64,000 bases of DNA from Brevipalpus yothersi (GCA_003956705.1 QZCP01000401.1:1-64000); one strand, 5' to 3'; shown: positions 21,080 to 34,046, counted from the first letter of the stretch. Numbers and translations are program-made. Notes: a model not told the origin generated them from the sequence alone.

Positions 21080-24000
21080 TTACATTATTTGCACTTTTGA
21101 TGGTGGCTGTTGAGTTAAATAAATCACAGTTTGACCTGGTGTGGGGGTAGGAGGCTGATTGGGCACTTGTCCGGGATGATGAACGGGAGAAGGGGCTGGA
21201 GGACCACCTTGAAAAGGGGTATTTGGAGTCACTGACTGAGGGGTCGATCCTGCCGATAATTGACCAGCTCCAGGAAGATTCATTGTTTGTTGAGCTACTT
21301 GAGTCATTATGTGAGGCTGTAGCATAGGAGTCACTGGAATGCGAAGAAAGATGAAAAATTGATCAAAAATTAGCACTCAATAATGATTGTTTTACCATTC
21401 AACTTACTGTAAATAGGTTGGGGAACGGCATCATAGGGCAACTGAGGCATCACACCGGTATGAGGGATAACATTAATGGTGCGAGGGTGGCCCATATACA
21501 AACCAGAGGGATATAATTGCTGCGGAGTTCCACTAGGCGCAGCTACGAAAGACTGATGATGCTGACCAGGATAGGGTGCCTGCATTGGAGAACCAGCCAA
21601 CACAGGATGACCTGTAGCCGCCGCGACAGTTGCGGGAGCTTGAGAAAAATCATGGCGACTATTTTGATTTTGATACTGCTGTGAATTATTTTTCTTATAA
21701 GGTCTTAAATTTTGAGGATTATTGTTTGCCTGGAACGGCGATGTGGTTTGCATGTTGTGAGACAGCATGAAAGGTGGGACCGCAAAAGGTATTGAGGGCA
21801 TAAAATGTGAAGCTTGATGGTAAGCTCCCGGTAGAACCACTTGATTCTGTACCCTAGTAGGAACATTTTGGGTGTGCATTGCTTGACCATGACTATGCAC
21901 ATGATTGTGATTATGGACGAGATTTGCATTAGCCATTGGAGAAATCAATGCCGTTGGGGTTGCTGCCGGCGTTGGATGGCCACTGCTATAGCTCGGTCGT
22001 GGAGTGAAAGGTTTGAAGCTAGGATTAAATTCTTTAGCGTTAGGATTCAAAGTAGACTTTTTCACAAGCTTCTCAGTTTCTGAATCTAATTCTGTTTTCG
22101 ATGGCGTTTCACTAGATGTGGAGGGAGAATTTGTGGCAGGAAGAGAAGAGACTACTGCTGTAGAGCTTGCCGATTGAGCAGTTGCCGAGTTTGGAGCTAC
22201 AATGGACGAAGTTGTGGCAGGAACTGAGACTGGTGGTTGAGGAGGAGAAGCAGTGACACCAGCGGGTGGAGCTGAAAGGGGAAAGAATCAAATTAGTTTA
22301 GTTGAGGTCTGGATAATTATTAAATTAGATTCTCTTCAATTTGATCCTGGATTAAAATTTTCTGCTTTAGAGGGAAGATGAAAACAATTATTCCTGTTCA
22401 AGAGAGTACGAGTGAGAGGAAAATCTAATTTTCCAACTCAATTCCACTTCTTACAGTTGAAAGCTTCTATTACATTCGAATTTTAATGAATATTGTTTCT
22501 GATTTAAGAAAGTTTAGCTACGATAGCTAGTGATAAAGCTAGAAAGCTAGACAGAAAGATTCCACGAAAATTTGGGATAGTAGCCCAAAACTCACCAGAT
22601 ACTACGACCGGAGGGCCAGGCGGTAAGGCCATTGGTCCAGTGACAGAGACACCAGGAGAGGAAGATGCAGTGGGAGTGGTAACGGGAGAGGAGGACACAG
22701 AAGTTTCTCTCTTTATCTCACTTGTCTCTGGTCGAGAGTCTTTTTTGATGCTCTTCTGAGGTTGTCTAGAGAATGACACTGACTTTGATTGACCATGCTG
22801 AACTCGATGGTGGTGCTGGGTCGACTGATTCTGATTACTAGCCTGTTCACGGATGAAGTGCTGAGCTTGTGGCTGATGAGACTGATGGTGCTGATGCTGT
22901 TGTTGTTGTGGCGCCGGTTGTTGTTGATGTTGTTGTTGTTGAGGCTGCTGTTGCGACTGTTGCGACTGCTGTTGAGACTGTTGCTGTTGCTGTCGTATGT
23001 CTTGATTCATTCTTTGACTGCGATGACTTTGTCTGTAATCAGTTTCCATCGGTCCATGGGGCGAAGATTTCTCTCCTGTGAAAGGAAATAAGATTGGTTA
23101 ATGGGATAGAATTATTGATATTAGAATTTTGAAAGCTCTCTTCCAAAAAGACTAGAAATAACACAAATAGGACACATTCCAATTGTTCAGCTGATCAAGG
23201 GGGAGAAAAAATTGTATCAAGAACATAGACGCTTCTGAAGTAATAAAGATTGGTATCTTCATAAAATGATGATAGATTGAGATTTGATGTTTTCTCTATT
23301 CCATGTATCAAGTCTCACAGACAGAGAGCTGTCGGAGTCCAAAGGTCGCATTTCATATCATTATCAAAAAAGTGATTAGAGAATCTCTGGTGAGTTCACA
23401 AGCTCAATATATTATATAAAGCTCAATATAATAAAAAGCAAAATGAGATCACTTACGATTAAATGCAAGAGAGCCAAACGATATTTCTAATTGGGGAGTT
23501 GACTTGTGCGATTCTTTGATCACATCTCTGGAAAAAAGATGGTTAAAAATTAGCAAAGATCAGTACAGATTAGGTGATTGTGACAAGTTTGACAAATGAA
23601 TCGGAATTATGAATAGTTGAAAAGACAGAGGCTTTCAAGTCACCTTTTCGGTGATCAAAGTGAAAGACAAATTACAACGAACAACCTTCGACTTTGGAAA
23701 TGTAGAAGGAGAAACAGAGACAGAGAGAACAGCAAGACAAAGAACCTTGAGAAAACAACTCAGAGGAAAATAGAAAGCGAGAAAAAGAGAAAAGTACGAG
23801 ATAGTTCTTCATGTCTGGCACGTGAAGTGTCGTCAATTTAGACCATCAAAAATGAGGTGAACACAGATTGGGATTGCGAAAGGTGAACCCCACAATACAC
23901 TAGCTAAAAACGCACACTAATCGACAATGTAACGAGAACTTACTTATCATTCGAATTATCGGTTCTACTATGATAGGCAGGTTTAACGGGAGCATCTACG

Positions 24001-26299
24001 GACGATGCAGGTAATTTGTGAGAATGTGTATAAGATTCACATTCAGGTAGAGAACCGAAAGAGATCCAATCAATCTGTGGCTGCTGCTTGAGGGACTCTT
24101 TCGTTACTTCCCTAAGGAGAAAAGATCACTCGAAATGAAACTCTCTTACTGACATTGGAAGGAATATTAGGCAGGATAGATATCAGCCAGCTCAGATAGC
24201 TCATATCAAAAGGAAGAAAACTCAATGGGAAATGAGGATTGGGGAACGGAAAAAATGCCAAAAGATAAAATTGGAATGGGAATCGGTTGGAAATGATGGA
24301 AAAATATATGTAAGCATAGTGATCGATGACTGTTGAAAAACATTCGATACGTACGAATAGGAATGTGAATGATATTTTGAATGTGTATTCGCAGAAGATA
24401 CAGAAGGAGGGTTGCTATTTTGTGGACCTTTACCACGAGGCCCATTATTTGGTCCACTGATTTGACTTGGTGGTAGTTTCCTACGTTGAGGAATAGGCTG
24501 ACGATGATTACCATGGGAAATTGGATGCTGAGGCTCAGGGACTGGTCTTATAACAGCTGAATATTTCTCCTCTTCATCTCCATCTTCTTTGGCAGTTCTT
24601 TCAGAGGAAGCTTTATCATTTTCAACCTCTAAAGCTATTCTGCTAGCCTCCGCTTCACGCTTACGATATTCCTCAGTATCTTGTTTTACTAAAGGCACTC
24701 TGTGAGAGGAAAAAAGGTCATTGAATGAGTTAATTTTCACCGAAACATTGAAGCAATTACTTACGTATACAAATTTTCATCGAAAGTAGTCTTGACTTGA
24801 TATTTTTCCTCATTCATCTTAAACATATCATCTGCAGCCCAACCATTGCTACTACCCTTTTTGTTGTTAGTAGCATCATCTTCAAGAGTGAGACCTTCTT
24901 CAGCTCCTCCATCCCATGGAACCAAGTCTCTTCTCTGATTTAAATTTGAACTATCAAATCTGCTTATTTCAGTGTCCGTAAAGTGACCTGATAAAAGAAA
25001 AGAGGATTAGTATATAAACCTGTACAACATGTGGGATTTGATGTTGAAGATGAGCAGAAAATCAAGTGAGCAATTGTTTTAACATAGCGATCAGTGCCAA
25101 AGGAAACGTGATACTGTGTTCCTTCTGGATGTTCGGGATGTGTGCTTCCTATTAATATTCAAATCAATGATTACCTTTAGAGGCATAGTCGAGATCGATA
25201 CTCAAAACACTGAGAGCAACGATGTCATGAAAATTGAAGACAATTGTTGGGGTACATTCAAATTGTTTCCTCAGACTAGCAAGTAGACCATTCATATTCT
25301 GGCCAGCACCGGGAGTGTCAGGATCTATTTTGATGACCATATTTATAGCCAAGTCATACTGTAAGAGAGAAATCAAATGGACATGTATTTAAATCATATG
25401 CAACATCAAGATTAAGAATGTCTTATGTAGGGAAAATTATTAAGGGGTTATAAATTTCCACTGATTGGGTGTGCGTTTTTTTCCAGAAAGTAAAAAGTAA
25501 AATGATTCATTTAATTAGCCAACTATAACCTCGTACGACAGTATGTAGGCTATCTAAATGGCCAATCATAACAGCACAGAAGCCGGTAATGTCGGAATTA
25601 TAGGTTGATGTAAATAGAGGTCAAGAAAGAGAAAAAAGCTTTCCTCGAGTGCGATGAAAATGTACTCATGTACATGTACATATATACATACATTCATACA
25701 TACATCTTCCACCAAGAAGAGCAACTCTCTTCCTCTTTCTTTTTCTCTTTCTTTTTCTCTCTCTCTCTCTTCCTACCCAAACACAAAACTGGAGAAGCGT
25801 GCACCATACATGCACACCGAAGACACTCGCTCTCTCATCATTTGCTATGTTAAGATGGATAAAAATTTCGATTATCAAAAAATTCAATCCATCTTTCCAA
25901 TCAATGTGTGGAGATGGACGAAAAAGGCTCGAAAGATGGCCGGCAAAAAAGAATCGAGTGATTATAAATAATAATAATAAAAAAAAAACATAATAGCATG
26001 GCTGCTGATATATACGGAGGAAGCAAGGGAAGAGAGAGAAAGCATGGGATGATTACCTCTGGTGAGAAGGTTGCCAGAACACCTTCATATATATTACCAT
26101 CTTTACATACCACACGGACTATGGCTCCTGTGAGTGATGTTGTAGCGGCCATAATGGCATAATCTCGATATACACCTTGGTCATTGTGATTGTTACCGCT
26201 GCTAATATTACTTGAGGAGCTTGTGGTATTTGAAGAGGAAGTTGTACTAGTTGATGGGGCTTTGCTTTTCATACTGTTCCGATGATACTTGGATGCCAT
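21080..26299 (-). CDS. Atx2: Ataxin-2
   Basis: Cytoplasmic RNA-binding regulator of translation, mRNA stability and stress granules that binds poly(A)-binding protein. Nine exons, all phase-consistent: 26299-26057, 25358-25175, 24987-24765, 24699-24355, 24111-23944, 23527-23457, 23075-22596, 22271-21408, 21333-21080. They encode about 943 residues. The LSm domain is near residues 42-140 (GVYRDYAIM... NIYEGVLATFSPE). LsmAD is near 143-245, with its WDGG, NGWAADDMF and EEKY segments. A Gln-rich tract of about 50 residues is in exon 7. The PAM2 motif STLNPNAKEFNP, which binds the PABP MLLE domain, is near 644-655. The C-terminus is Pro/Gln/His-rich. Exons 5 and 6 each carry a similar KES-K-PQ-ISFGSL motif. 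Initiation at 26299 is the first ATG after a CA-repeat leader; an upstream exon is possible. Confidence 0.95.
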
Positions 26300-27516
26300 T
26301 AAATACAGTAGTAAGTGTAGTGTAGGGAAAGCAGCTCTCTTACCACACACAGAAATACACACACACACACACACAGAGAGTCACAAAAAAGAGAGAGAAT
26401 CAAAGTGTTCAATCAGCAAATGATGATGATCACGGAATTCACAATCAAGTGGTACTAGATGATGTTGTCCACAAGTTAATGTAAATATCTAAATCACTGA
26501 TGTTATCAATTGTAAGTAAGTAATTACAATATCATCTCTTCTTTTTTTAACACCGAAAAAAGAAAAGAGAGTCAAATTAGTAAGAGTAGAGAGATTGAGA
26601 AACACACACACATATGAACCTTTACCAGAATCTGGTTTAGGTTGGTATGTATCGGATAGATTTAATATCGGATAAAATTTGATATCAGGATACTTCTCAA
26701 GGATCCAGAAAAAAAAATCCAAAAAAATTGCTCCCTATCAGTGACATCTAGTGGAGATATTGAACAAAACTTTCAAATCTTGAATCAAAAAAGTTCAACT
26801 GTGTCGCCCCCATTTAAGTATAGTGTCCATCCTATATCCTAGATTGTCCAGTATCTGTAGGTGTAAAGCGTCCTCTGTTTTAGTGTCTTGTAATATACAT
26901 CCATCTAGTGATAAGAAAAGAAACTATTTTGCTCTCTCTCTCTCCTCTCTCTCTCTGTTTCTCTCTCTTGCCACTCTTGCTTCTCTCTCTGAGTCTCTCT
27001 CTTTCAGTCTCTCTCTTTCTCTCTCTCTGTGTCTCTCTCTTGCTTCTCTCTCTCTTCTCTCTTTGTCTCAACCAATCAAACGCTCTTTTTCCAGCTCTCC
27101 AACACTCACCGGATTCTGGACACGAAAATGTTTGGATGTATTTTGTATTAAAATATCATCTATCATCACAAACACCATCATCAACATCAACACCACCAGT
27201 AACAGTAACAGTACCACCACCACCATCACCACCACCTCCACCAACACCACAAACACCACACCACCACCACCACCAGCTTCATCATCATCATCATCATCCT
27301 CATCATCATTCATCCATCCATCCATCCATTCATCCTCCCCTCTCTCTTTACTACTACTACCACTACTACTATTACTACTACAACTACAACTGCTACTACC
27401 ACTACAAACATTATTTACAACAACATTAGGCTACAGTATAAGAATATAAATATTAATTAATTATAATAATAATATAAACAGCAAGCAACAACCGCAACAC
27501 ACTAACAACATCAAGT
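26300..27516. promoter_or_regulatory. Divergent promoter region of ataxin-2 and the BTB-ZF gene
   Basis: The two genes are transcribed away from each other from this 1.2 kb. It contains a CA run (26353-26371), a CT-rich block (26931-27066), and two CATCTAGTG elements: 26743-26754 (GACATCTAGTGG) and 26901-26911. These resemble the CTCF core in reverse orientation. The right half is the triplet-repeat leader of the BTB-ZF gene. No TATA box stands out. Confidence 0.45.
27165..27420 (+). repeat. CAN/ACT triplet-rich low-complexity tract
   Basis: Imperfect runs of CAT, CAC, CCA and ACT triplets, from the CAACACCACC-like part through (CAT)n near 27280-27310 to (ACT)n near 27348-27410. Probably the 5' untranslated leader of the gene starting at 27517. 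ORFs across it are homopolymer artefacts. Confidence 0.85.
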
Positions 27517-28272
27517 ATGGCCAGTAATCAGCAAGCAACTATACCTTCAGCTCAAGCGTTTTGTTTAAAGCGTAATAATCATAGCTCCGATATGTCGGAA
27601 CAATTTGAGTTGATGTTTAAAGAAGAATCATTGGCCGATGTTACCCTGTCCTGTAATGATGGAAGTTTAAGAGCTCACAAGATGGTATTGAGCGCATCAT
27701 CATCTTATTTCAAAAAAATATTCTCCAAATTCATTAACGCATATCAATATCCAGTTGTTATCATGAAAGACATGCCGTTTGCTGATTTACGGGCAATCGT
27801 CGAGTTTATTTACCGTGGTGAAGTTTTTGTGCCACAAGAGCAACTTGCATCAGTCTTAAAGAGTGCAGAATCATTGAAAGTAAAAGGGCTTTCCGATGTA
27901 AATGCAACCAAAAGTCAGCTTATGCCGCGCGCCGATGAAACACACAGTGTTGACACTCCCGCAGCAACCGGTGGTGGGACGGGAGGTGGTACGGGAGGAG
28001 GAACGGGGTCTAGAGGAGGTCGTAGAGGAAAAAAAGCGCAAGCACAATCTTCGGATGCCTCACCATCATCTTTATATCCCTTCCAAGGAGTTCAAAGGTT
28101 CCAATGTCACATATGTCATCAGGGTTTCACTGCTAAACGCAATTTACAGCGACACATGCAGATTCATTCATATTATCGTAATAAATTTGAATGTGAATTA
28201 TGTGGCAAGAAATTCTCCTGGAAGCATGGGTTGAACAGCCATAAAGAGAAGACACATAATATCAATGTATGA
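27517..28272 (+). CDS. BTB/POZ and C2H2 zinc-finger transcription factor
   Basis: 251 residues in one exon. The BTB/POZ dimerisation domain spans about residues 27-128 (ESLADVTLSC, LRAHKMVLSASSSYF, FIYRGEVFV). A Gly/Thr-rich linker (GGGTGGGTGG) leads to a basic patch (GGRRGKKAQ) and two C-terminal C2H2 fingers at about 195-247 (FQCHICHQGF and FECELCGKKF). This matches the arthropod tramtrack/broad/lola type of nuclear BTB-ZF regulators, but I cannot assign an orthologue. Only two fingers follow the BTB. A longer spliced form using other finger exons is possible; none is visible downstream. ATG context is acceptable (A at -3, G at +4). Confidence 0.9.
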   Translation: MASNQQATIPSAQAFCLKRNNHSSDMSEQFELMFKEESLADVTLSCNDGSLRAHKMVLSASSSYFKKIFSKFINAYQYPVVIMKDMPFADLRAIVEFIYRGEVFVPQEQLASVLKSAESLKVKGLSDVNATKSQLMPRADETHSVDTPAATGGGTGGGTGGGTGSRGGRRGKKAQAQSSDASPSSLYPFQGVQRFQCHICHQGFTAKRNLQRHMQIHSYYRNKFECELCGKKFSWKHGLNSHKEKTHNINV

Positions 28273-29598
28273 CATTAATTTACCTGTAATCAAGAACGAG
28301 AACTCTCATTGAATATTTCATCTCCTTTTTCCCACTACCCAATCTCTCTCTCTTTCTCTCTCTCTCTCTCATTTCTTCCCTCTCCTCCACCCTCTTCCCT
28401 ATTTTTTTTTCTTATGGAATCCTTTTTTCCCTCTCCTAAATCCTTCCCTTTCTGTATGATCCTTTTTTTTCTCTCTTTTCTTTCCTTTTTTCCTCTTTCT
28501 CTCTCTCTCAACCTCCTCATCCCTGCCTGCAAAATTTTTCCGTTTTTACGCTGTTGGTCATCATGTGTCATATTTAAACCACGTTCGGACATCCATCCGC
28601 ATCCACCTTTTTGATCACGTATCACCCGAACAATCATTCTTTTTTGGATCCAAAAACGCAAAAAACGATTCGATTGAGACCCTTCAGTTTATTCCAAGAC
28701 CTGCGAGTACGAAGAAAAAGAAAGAGGAAGACCGAGAAGCGATATCTCAACATTCACAGGAACAGTTATGATTCGAAGATTAAAGAGAGAGAAAAAGTTT
28801 CACTTGGATTCAACTGAATACCCACCGACAAAGATCGACGGTATCTCAAAGCACGTGGCACGAGTAATATTTATATCGAATACATATTCATACAAAAATT
28901 ATTCTCACACTTACACTTGTGAGAGTGTGGGAATGCATTCTTCAAATCGATGAATGGCGAAAAAAAATCCATGGTCCATCAGCAACCCCAAGCATGGCCC
29001 GGTCTCAACCATTTTTTCTCGTTCTCTTTCGCCTCGATGATGATGATGATGTGTATTTGATACCCCTAAGAGTCCCAGATTTACGGTCCGTCAATTTGGG
29101 TAAGAATTAAGTTTCGCAGTATATAAATATATATATATATAAATATATTAAAAACCACGATCTTACTCTTCCAATCGAATAAAACCTGTTTTGGGTAGCA
29201 AGTTCACATTACACACATTACCGAATAAAAAAAAGATGAAGAGATCTATGGACCACAACGAAGCACAAAAAAAATCCCCAATTTCTCCGACTCCTGTGTG
29301 TTGGTTTCATCAAGATTCTCGAACAATCAAAAAAACCGATAGACTAGAACTAGACTCATGCCTGCCATTTTGATAGAGCTATCGAGTGGGTAAATATAAT
29401 TATGTTCCACTGTCAATAATTAACATCAACCACAAGTCATGTTGAAAAAAAAGAAATTCATGTTGATACTTGATATATATGTATTTGGAAACAAACAAAA
29501 AATTCGCTATATTTCATGCTCTTTCCTCTTCTGATGGACAAGATTTGAAATCGAACATAAGCATGGTGCACACAAATATTTTAGCAACTAAATTTTTC
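28273..29598. other. 3' flank of the BTB-ZF gene, intergenic
   Basis: A pyrimidine-rich stretch (28320-28540) is followed by AT-rich sequence. AATAAA at 29178-29183 and again near 29223 are candidate poly(A) signals for a 0.9 kb 3' UTR. No supported ORF. The right end is the 3' flank of the convergent OSCP gene. Confidence 0.55.
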
Positions 29599-30228
29599 TT
29601 ATACAGTTTCTTTGAGAATATCTGTGTACATTTTCATCTTATTTCTGAGGGACATGTCAATATAATATTCCCCTCCAAAATCAATTACTACACCACCCAT
29701 GATCGATGGATCAACCTTATTGCTGATGGTTACTTTCTTGGAAGTAAATTTCTTTATAACTGCTTCGAGTTCTTTTTTCGTTTGTTGATCGTTGACAGGC
29801 TTGGCAGTGATTACAGTGCAATCAAGCTCTCCTCGAGTGGCGGCCATAACTTTACAAAAGTTATCCGTTATTGCTGGCAAAATCTTGAGTCGATTATTTT
29901 CTGCTAACGCTTGAAGTAGATTGGAAGTGATATCGCAGGCCTTCATTTTGCTTGATATCTCTTGTATCGCTTGTATTTTCATCGGCAACTTGACCATCGG
30001 ATTACCCAGGAAATCACGAAATTTAGCATCATTCTTGTACAAATCACGAAGAGCTTTCAAATCTTCCTCAACTTTGTCCACTTTCTTGCTCTTTGATGCA
30101 GCTGAATACAGAGCATTTGTATACTTTCCATCCAAGCCAAAAAAACTGATCGGTGGTCTGATCATTTTGCTACCAGCTGCAGATGCGGTGGATAAATTAC
30201 GAGTGATCACCTGGAGACAATTGGCCAT
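29599..30228 (-). CDS. ATPsynO: Mitochondrial ATP synthase subunit O (OSCP)
   Basis: Peripheral-stalk subunit joining the F1 head to the stator in the inner mitochondrial membrane. 209 residues without introns, close to the usual 200-215. The first 20 residues are a basic, Ser/Ala-rich mitochondrial presequence. Next comes the conserved mature start (PISFFGLDGKYTNALYSAAS), the helical N-terminal domain, the RGELDCTVITAKP segment, and the C-terminal hallmark DPSIMGGVVIDFGGEYYIDM. The start lies in a strong context (GACATGG). The lack of introns contrasts with its neighbours, but nothing suggests a processed pseudogene: the frame is intact and no poly(A) tail is visible. Confidence 0.97.
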   Translation of the reverse strand: MANCLQVITRNLSTASAAGSKMIRPPISFFGLDGKYTNALYSAASKSKKVDKVEEDLKALRDLYKNDAKFRDFLGNPMVKLPMKIQAIQEISSKMKACDITSNLLQALAENNRLKILPAITDNFCKVMAATRGELDCTVITAKPVNDQQTKKELEAVIKKFTSKKVTISNKVDPSIMGGVVIDFGGEYYIDMSLRNKMKMYTDILKETV

Positions 30229-31919
30229 GTCTTCAATCTACGATTGCACCACAAATTAAGAACAAAAACAAATCAATTCACTGAAATCACAATCAATTTT
30301 AATCAACAACAACACTCAAGGTGAATACAATCACATTGACAATATCTTTTTAGTTCACTCTTTCACCACTATAGCGCTGTCATCGTTTCAAACACACATA
30401 CACAGCGACATCTATTGACAATTGCTCGGCTCACTTCAAGTGAGCAGAGCGAACGAGAATGGAGTGAGACGCCATTTTAGGGAGCGCGATCTCTCTCCTA
30501 ACGGTTTTATCTCTCTTTTCGAAAAGAGAGAGAAGAGAGAGAGAGAGAAAGAGGGAGAGAAAGAGAGAGACAGCTCTCGAAATCAAGAGTGATGAAATCT
30601 CATCGAATTCCGCCAAACAAACTTATTTCTTATTCCATTGGATTGGCCCTCTTCTGGGATAGAGAGAGAGAGGAAGAGAGAGATCTTCTGGAAGCGAGTT
30701 CTTGGAACTTTGACCACAATACAGAAAAGCTATTAAGCTAGCTTCTCGGTACTATGGCTAGAAAGAATTGATAATGAATTATCTGATTTACTAGATACTA
30801 ATTGTTGAGAGAGATTTTCTTGAAGTTGTGATAGGTGTGGATTATTTGAGATCAAGGAGAGATTTCCTTTTTGATCGAGAATTTTATCTCTATTATCTGG
30901 GAATCATCAGAGATTTCCGGAATTGCAAAATCTCACCCTTGAACCACACACTTGAAACGCGGTTTCCCACGTGTTCCATGCCATCGTTTACCCTAGAAAA
31001 CTTTTATTAACACTGAAGTCAAATCTTTATTCGGTGTAGTGAAATAATTTTGAACCATCAGATGAACCTGAAAATTCCTGAAAATCGGTGAAACCTTCAT
31101 CTCTTCAAGTAATGTTATCTCTCTTCCATGTTCTCTTATAAGTTGAGTTTTTTCCTTAAATGAGCGTTGAAATATTTTGCATGCCCAAGTCTAATGAGAT
31201 TCGCTCCATTGATAGCCCCTAAGAAGCTTGTATGACCTACTTTTCATTCACAATCATCACTATCGGTGAGATTCAAACCCCTCAAGCATGACAATCAAGG
31301 AACATAGTTGTCAGCCGCATGCTTGCCCATCACAGATAGACACAAAATTAGGACATCCTAAGTGATTTCATCAGGTCTTTAAATGAAAGCCTAAATGATG
31401 GGGAGAGAGAGAAGTTTCGAAAGTAAACCCGGATCCAAGTTTGACAAGCCCAAGATGACATCAGTAGTATGAGATAAAATTTTCCTGATAGTCCGACTCG
31501 TTAATAAGGTAGCGTTATTTTGCATGTTTTGTTTGTTCGTATATTTAAAATTCGTAGTCAACTACAATTTTTGTAACGAAATATAGCTTTTTCAAAGATA
31601 AACAAGAAAATACAATCAAGTATATATATTATCAATTCTTAGTCAAAAGATTCTCCAAAAGTAAATCTTGAACACACTTGCCACAAATGCTAAGGGAAGA
31701 AAATTGATACCAAAAAGGAGTTTTTGATGTAGTTGTTGTAGAAAAGTATAGAAGATCACAACTTTTTAAGCAGATCCAAGAGCATAAGTATTCAGATAAG
31801 GCGACTGATTCAGATTAAATCACCATTGTTGAATCATACGGTCTAGCCAAATGTTCTACAACGATGAAATTGCATTCAAATAACTATTTTTTACATGGCT
31901 TTCCTGAAGATAAGGTGGG
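30229..31919. other. OSCP promoter side and HMG-CoA synthase 3' flank
   Basis: The OSCP upstream region holds GCGACATCTATTG at 30405-30417, a perfect 17-bp palindrome GCTCACTTCAAGTGAGC at 30429-30445, and a CGCCATTTT element near 30471. GA-rich runs lie at 30523-30569 and 30661-30681. From 30700 to 31900 I see AT-rich sequence without a credible ORF. Confidence 0.5.
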
Positions 31920-33590
31920 CTATGTTGATTTGCTCACGGGAACTCGATCATATTTACGCCGGAAGAGTTCATCGATCGATGTCAAATAGTATGTTCCAGG
32001 GAAAAGATTATCAATAGACCCTTTAGGAGTGTATGGACATAGGTGATGAGTTTCTTCTCTCAATTTCAGAGTCTCTACAAATTGTTCGGGGCTTATCTTT
32101 TGTCGCCGTTTCAATAAAGCTGGCACATCACAGATGCCTTTGTACAGTCGATCAAGACGTGACCCTGAAGAACAATCCGATGATATCTTGAAGGCAAACA
32201 TGGAAGCCGCCATACCGGATCCATAAGAAAACAAGAGAATTCGTTTGCCAGCTATGTCTTTCAATGGCTTACTGGAAAAATGTTGAAAGGAAGATAAAAA
32301 GGATCGCCATATTAGAAACTTATCGCCAAATAAAGAAGATATTCGAACAACTTACCTCATAAAGTAAGAGACAAGGCAAGAATACAATGATGCGGTGTAC
32401 ATATTACCCACTTCGGTTGCCAACAATAAGCTAGGTTGAGTTTTCACTTTAAACAGTTCGTCACTGCAGGAGATAAATTGTTTCTCCAAGTCTCGATCAA
32501 AGTAAGTGTCTTCAAGTTTAATTGATTTATATTTTTCAAGCCCTTTGTGTACCTCCTTATTGTAACGTTCACCATGAAGTAAAAATTCGTTCAAACATAT
32601 TCTAGCCACAGATTTCTGTACCAATTTACAGTATGGAGAATGAAAGAGTATGGCATCGAAATCGACAAGACTTGGATCACTTTGATCACAGCCTTCCTTT
32701 TCGAGCACTTCACGATACTTTTGAGCAAACAATTGATAACATTTATCCACCGCTTTAGTGTAGCAGATAATTGATTCTTTTCCCTCCACAACTGGATACT
32801 CAGAGTCCATATTGGGTTTATAAAAATCATAAGTATGTGCCATATGAGTAGCTCGAGCATGTCGCACCATACTCAACGGAGCATTAGGACCAATAAGCAT
32901 TGCCACTGCACCGGCACCACCGGTTGGCCGTGCATTACCTGATGCATATATAGCAATATCACCAGCCACCACCATTGCATAGCGTCCATCCCAAGAGCTA
33001 GACTCAATCCAATTAATAGCCGCAAATAGGGCAGCGGTTCCACCATAACAAGCGTTCGTTGTATCCACTCCCTCGATGTCACCATTACCTGATTCTTCAA
33101 ATAACTGCATCAAAACGGTTTTCACACTCTTGGATTTATCTACCAAAGTTTCCGTTCCAACCATCAAGAAGCCAACATCTTTAGGCGAGATTCCTGTCTT
33201 TTCGAATAGCCTGACCAAAGAATTATCATGTGTGAGAGAGAAAAGAGAGAGAGAGACAAATGAAGATGATTAATGAACGAAAGAAAAAGGAATGAAGGTT
33301 AAAATGATGATGTGACTGGTAATTTGGTTGATCAATCTTAAAGTCTTCTCACTAATCAGAGGATGAAAACCCGAAAAAAGCATCTCATTTATCAAGTTCA
33401 TACTGATTATCAGACCCATCTCCGTCATGTTCTACCTTCTTCTTTCTTTCTCTCTCTTTTTCCATCTTCCATGCTGATGTTTGTCCGCTTATATAACGGC
33501 ACTGATCGGTAACAACATGCATACTATTCTGTTCTCATGAATTTTTCTCCACTCATCTTTCGAGAAGGTCATCTTCTCAAAGCATCTTTT

Positions 33591-33634
<44 letters not shown>

Positions 33635-33974
33635 AATGGCCTGAAGATGTCCACCGCTAAGAGATGAGAAAAATTCATTAAAAAATCCCATCATCATACG
33701 GGCTCATGAATCGAGGGGACAAGAGATGGAGAAGTCAAGCAAAAGGAACTAATCGCAATCGACCCTTTAAAGTAAGGGATCCCAAAAAAATCAGGAACAT
33801 TAAATTTCGATGCTGTCGATTATGATGATTCGTATCTTCTTCTTCTCCCTCTCTCTTCATCTTTTCAGCCTGCAAGCCATAATCCATAAACAGAATTTTC
33901 GACAAATCTGATCAAGTCTGACATGAAAGTTGAGGGTCAAGGCTAGAAAATTGATCATAGCTCAGGTATAGCTA

Positions 33975-34046
<72 letters not shown>

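Noticed and set aside
22789..23091. Plus-strand ORFs opposite the ataxin-2 Gln-rich exon
   Set aside because: Antisense shadow of CAG/CAA repeats (Leu/Val/Ala runs).
26823..27449. 208- and 173-codon ORFs before the BTB-ZF gene
   Set aside because: They are Ser/Leu then Thr/Pro/His homopolymers from CT and CAN triplets, in different frames from the BTB-ZF ORF. Better read as leader sequence.
29599..30228. OSCP as a processed pseudogene because it lacks introns
   Set aside because: The frame is intact with all hallmarks, and there is no poly(A) tail or flanking duplication.
31261..31300. Possible second tRNA T-arm (GATTCAAACCCC)
   Set aside because: No matching D arm, anticodon stem or acceptor stem around it.
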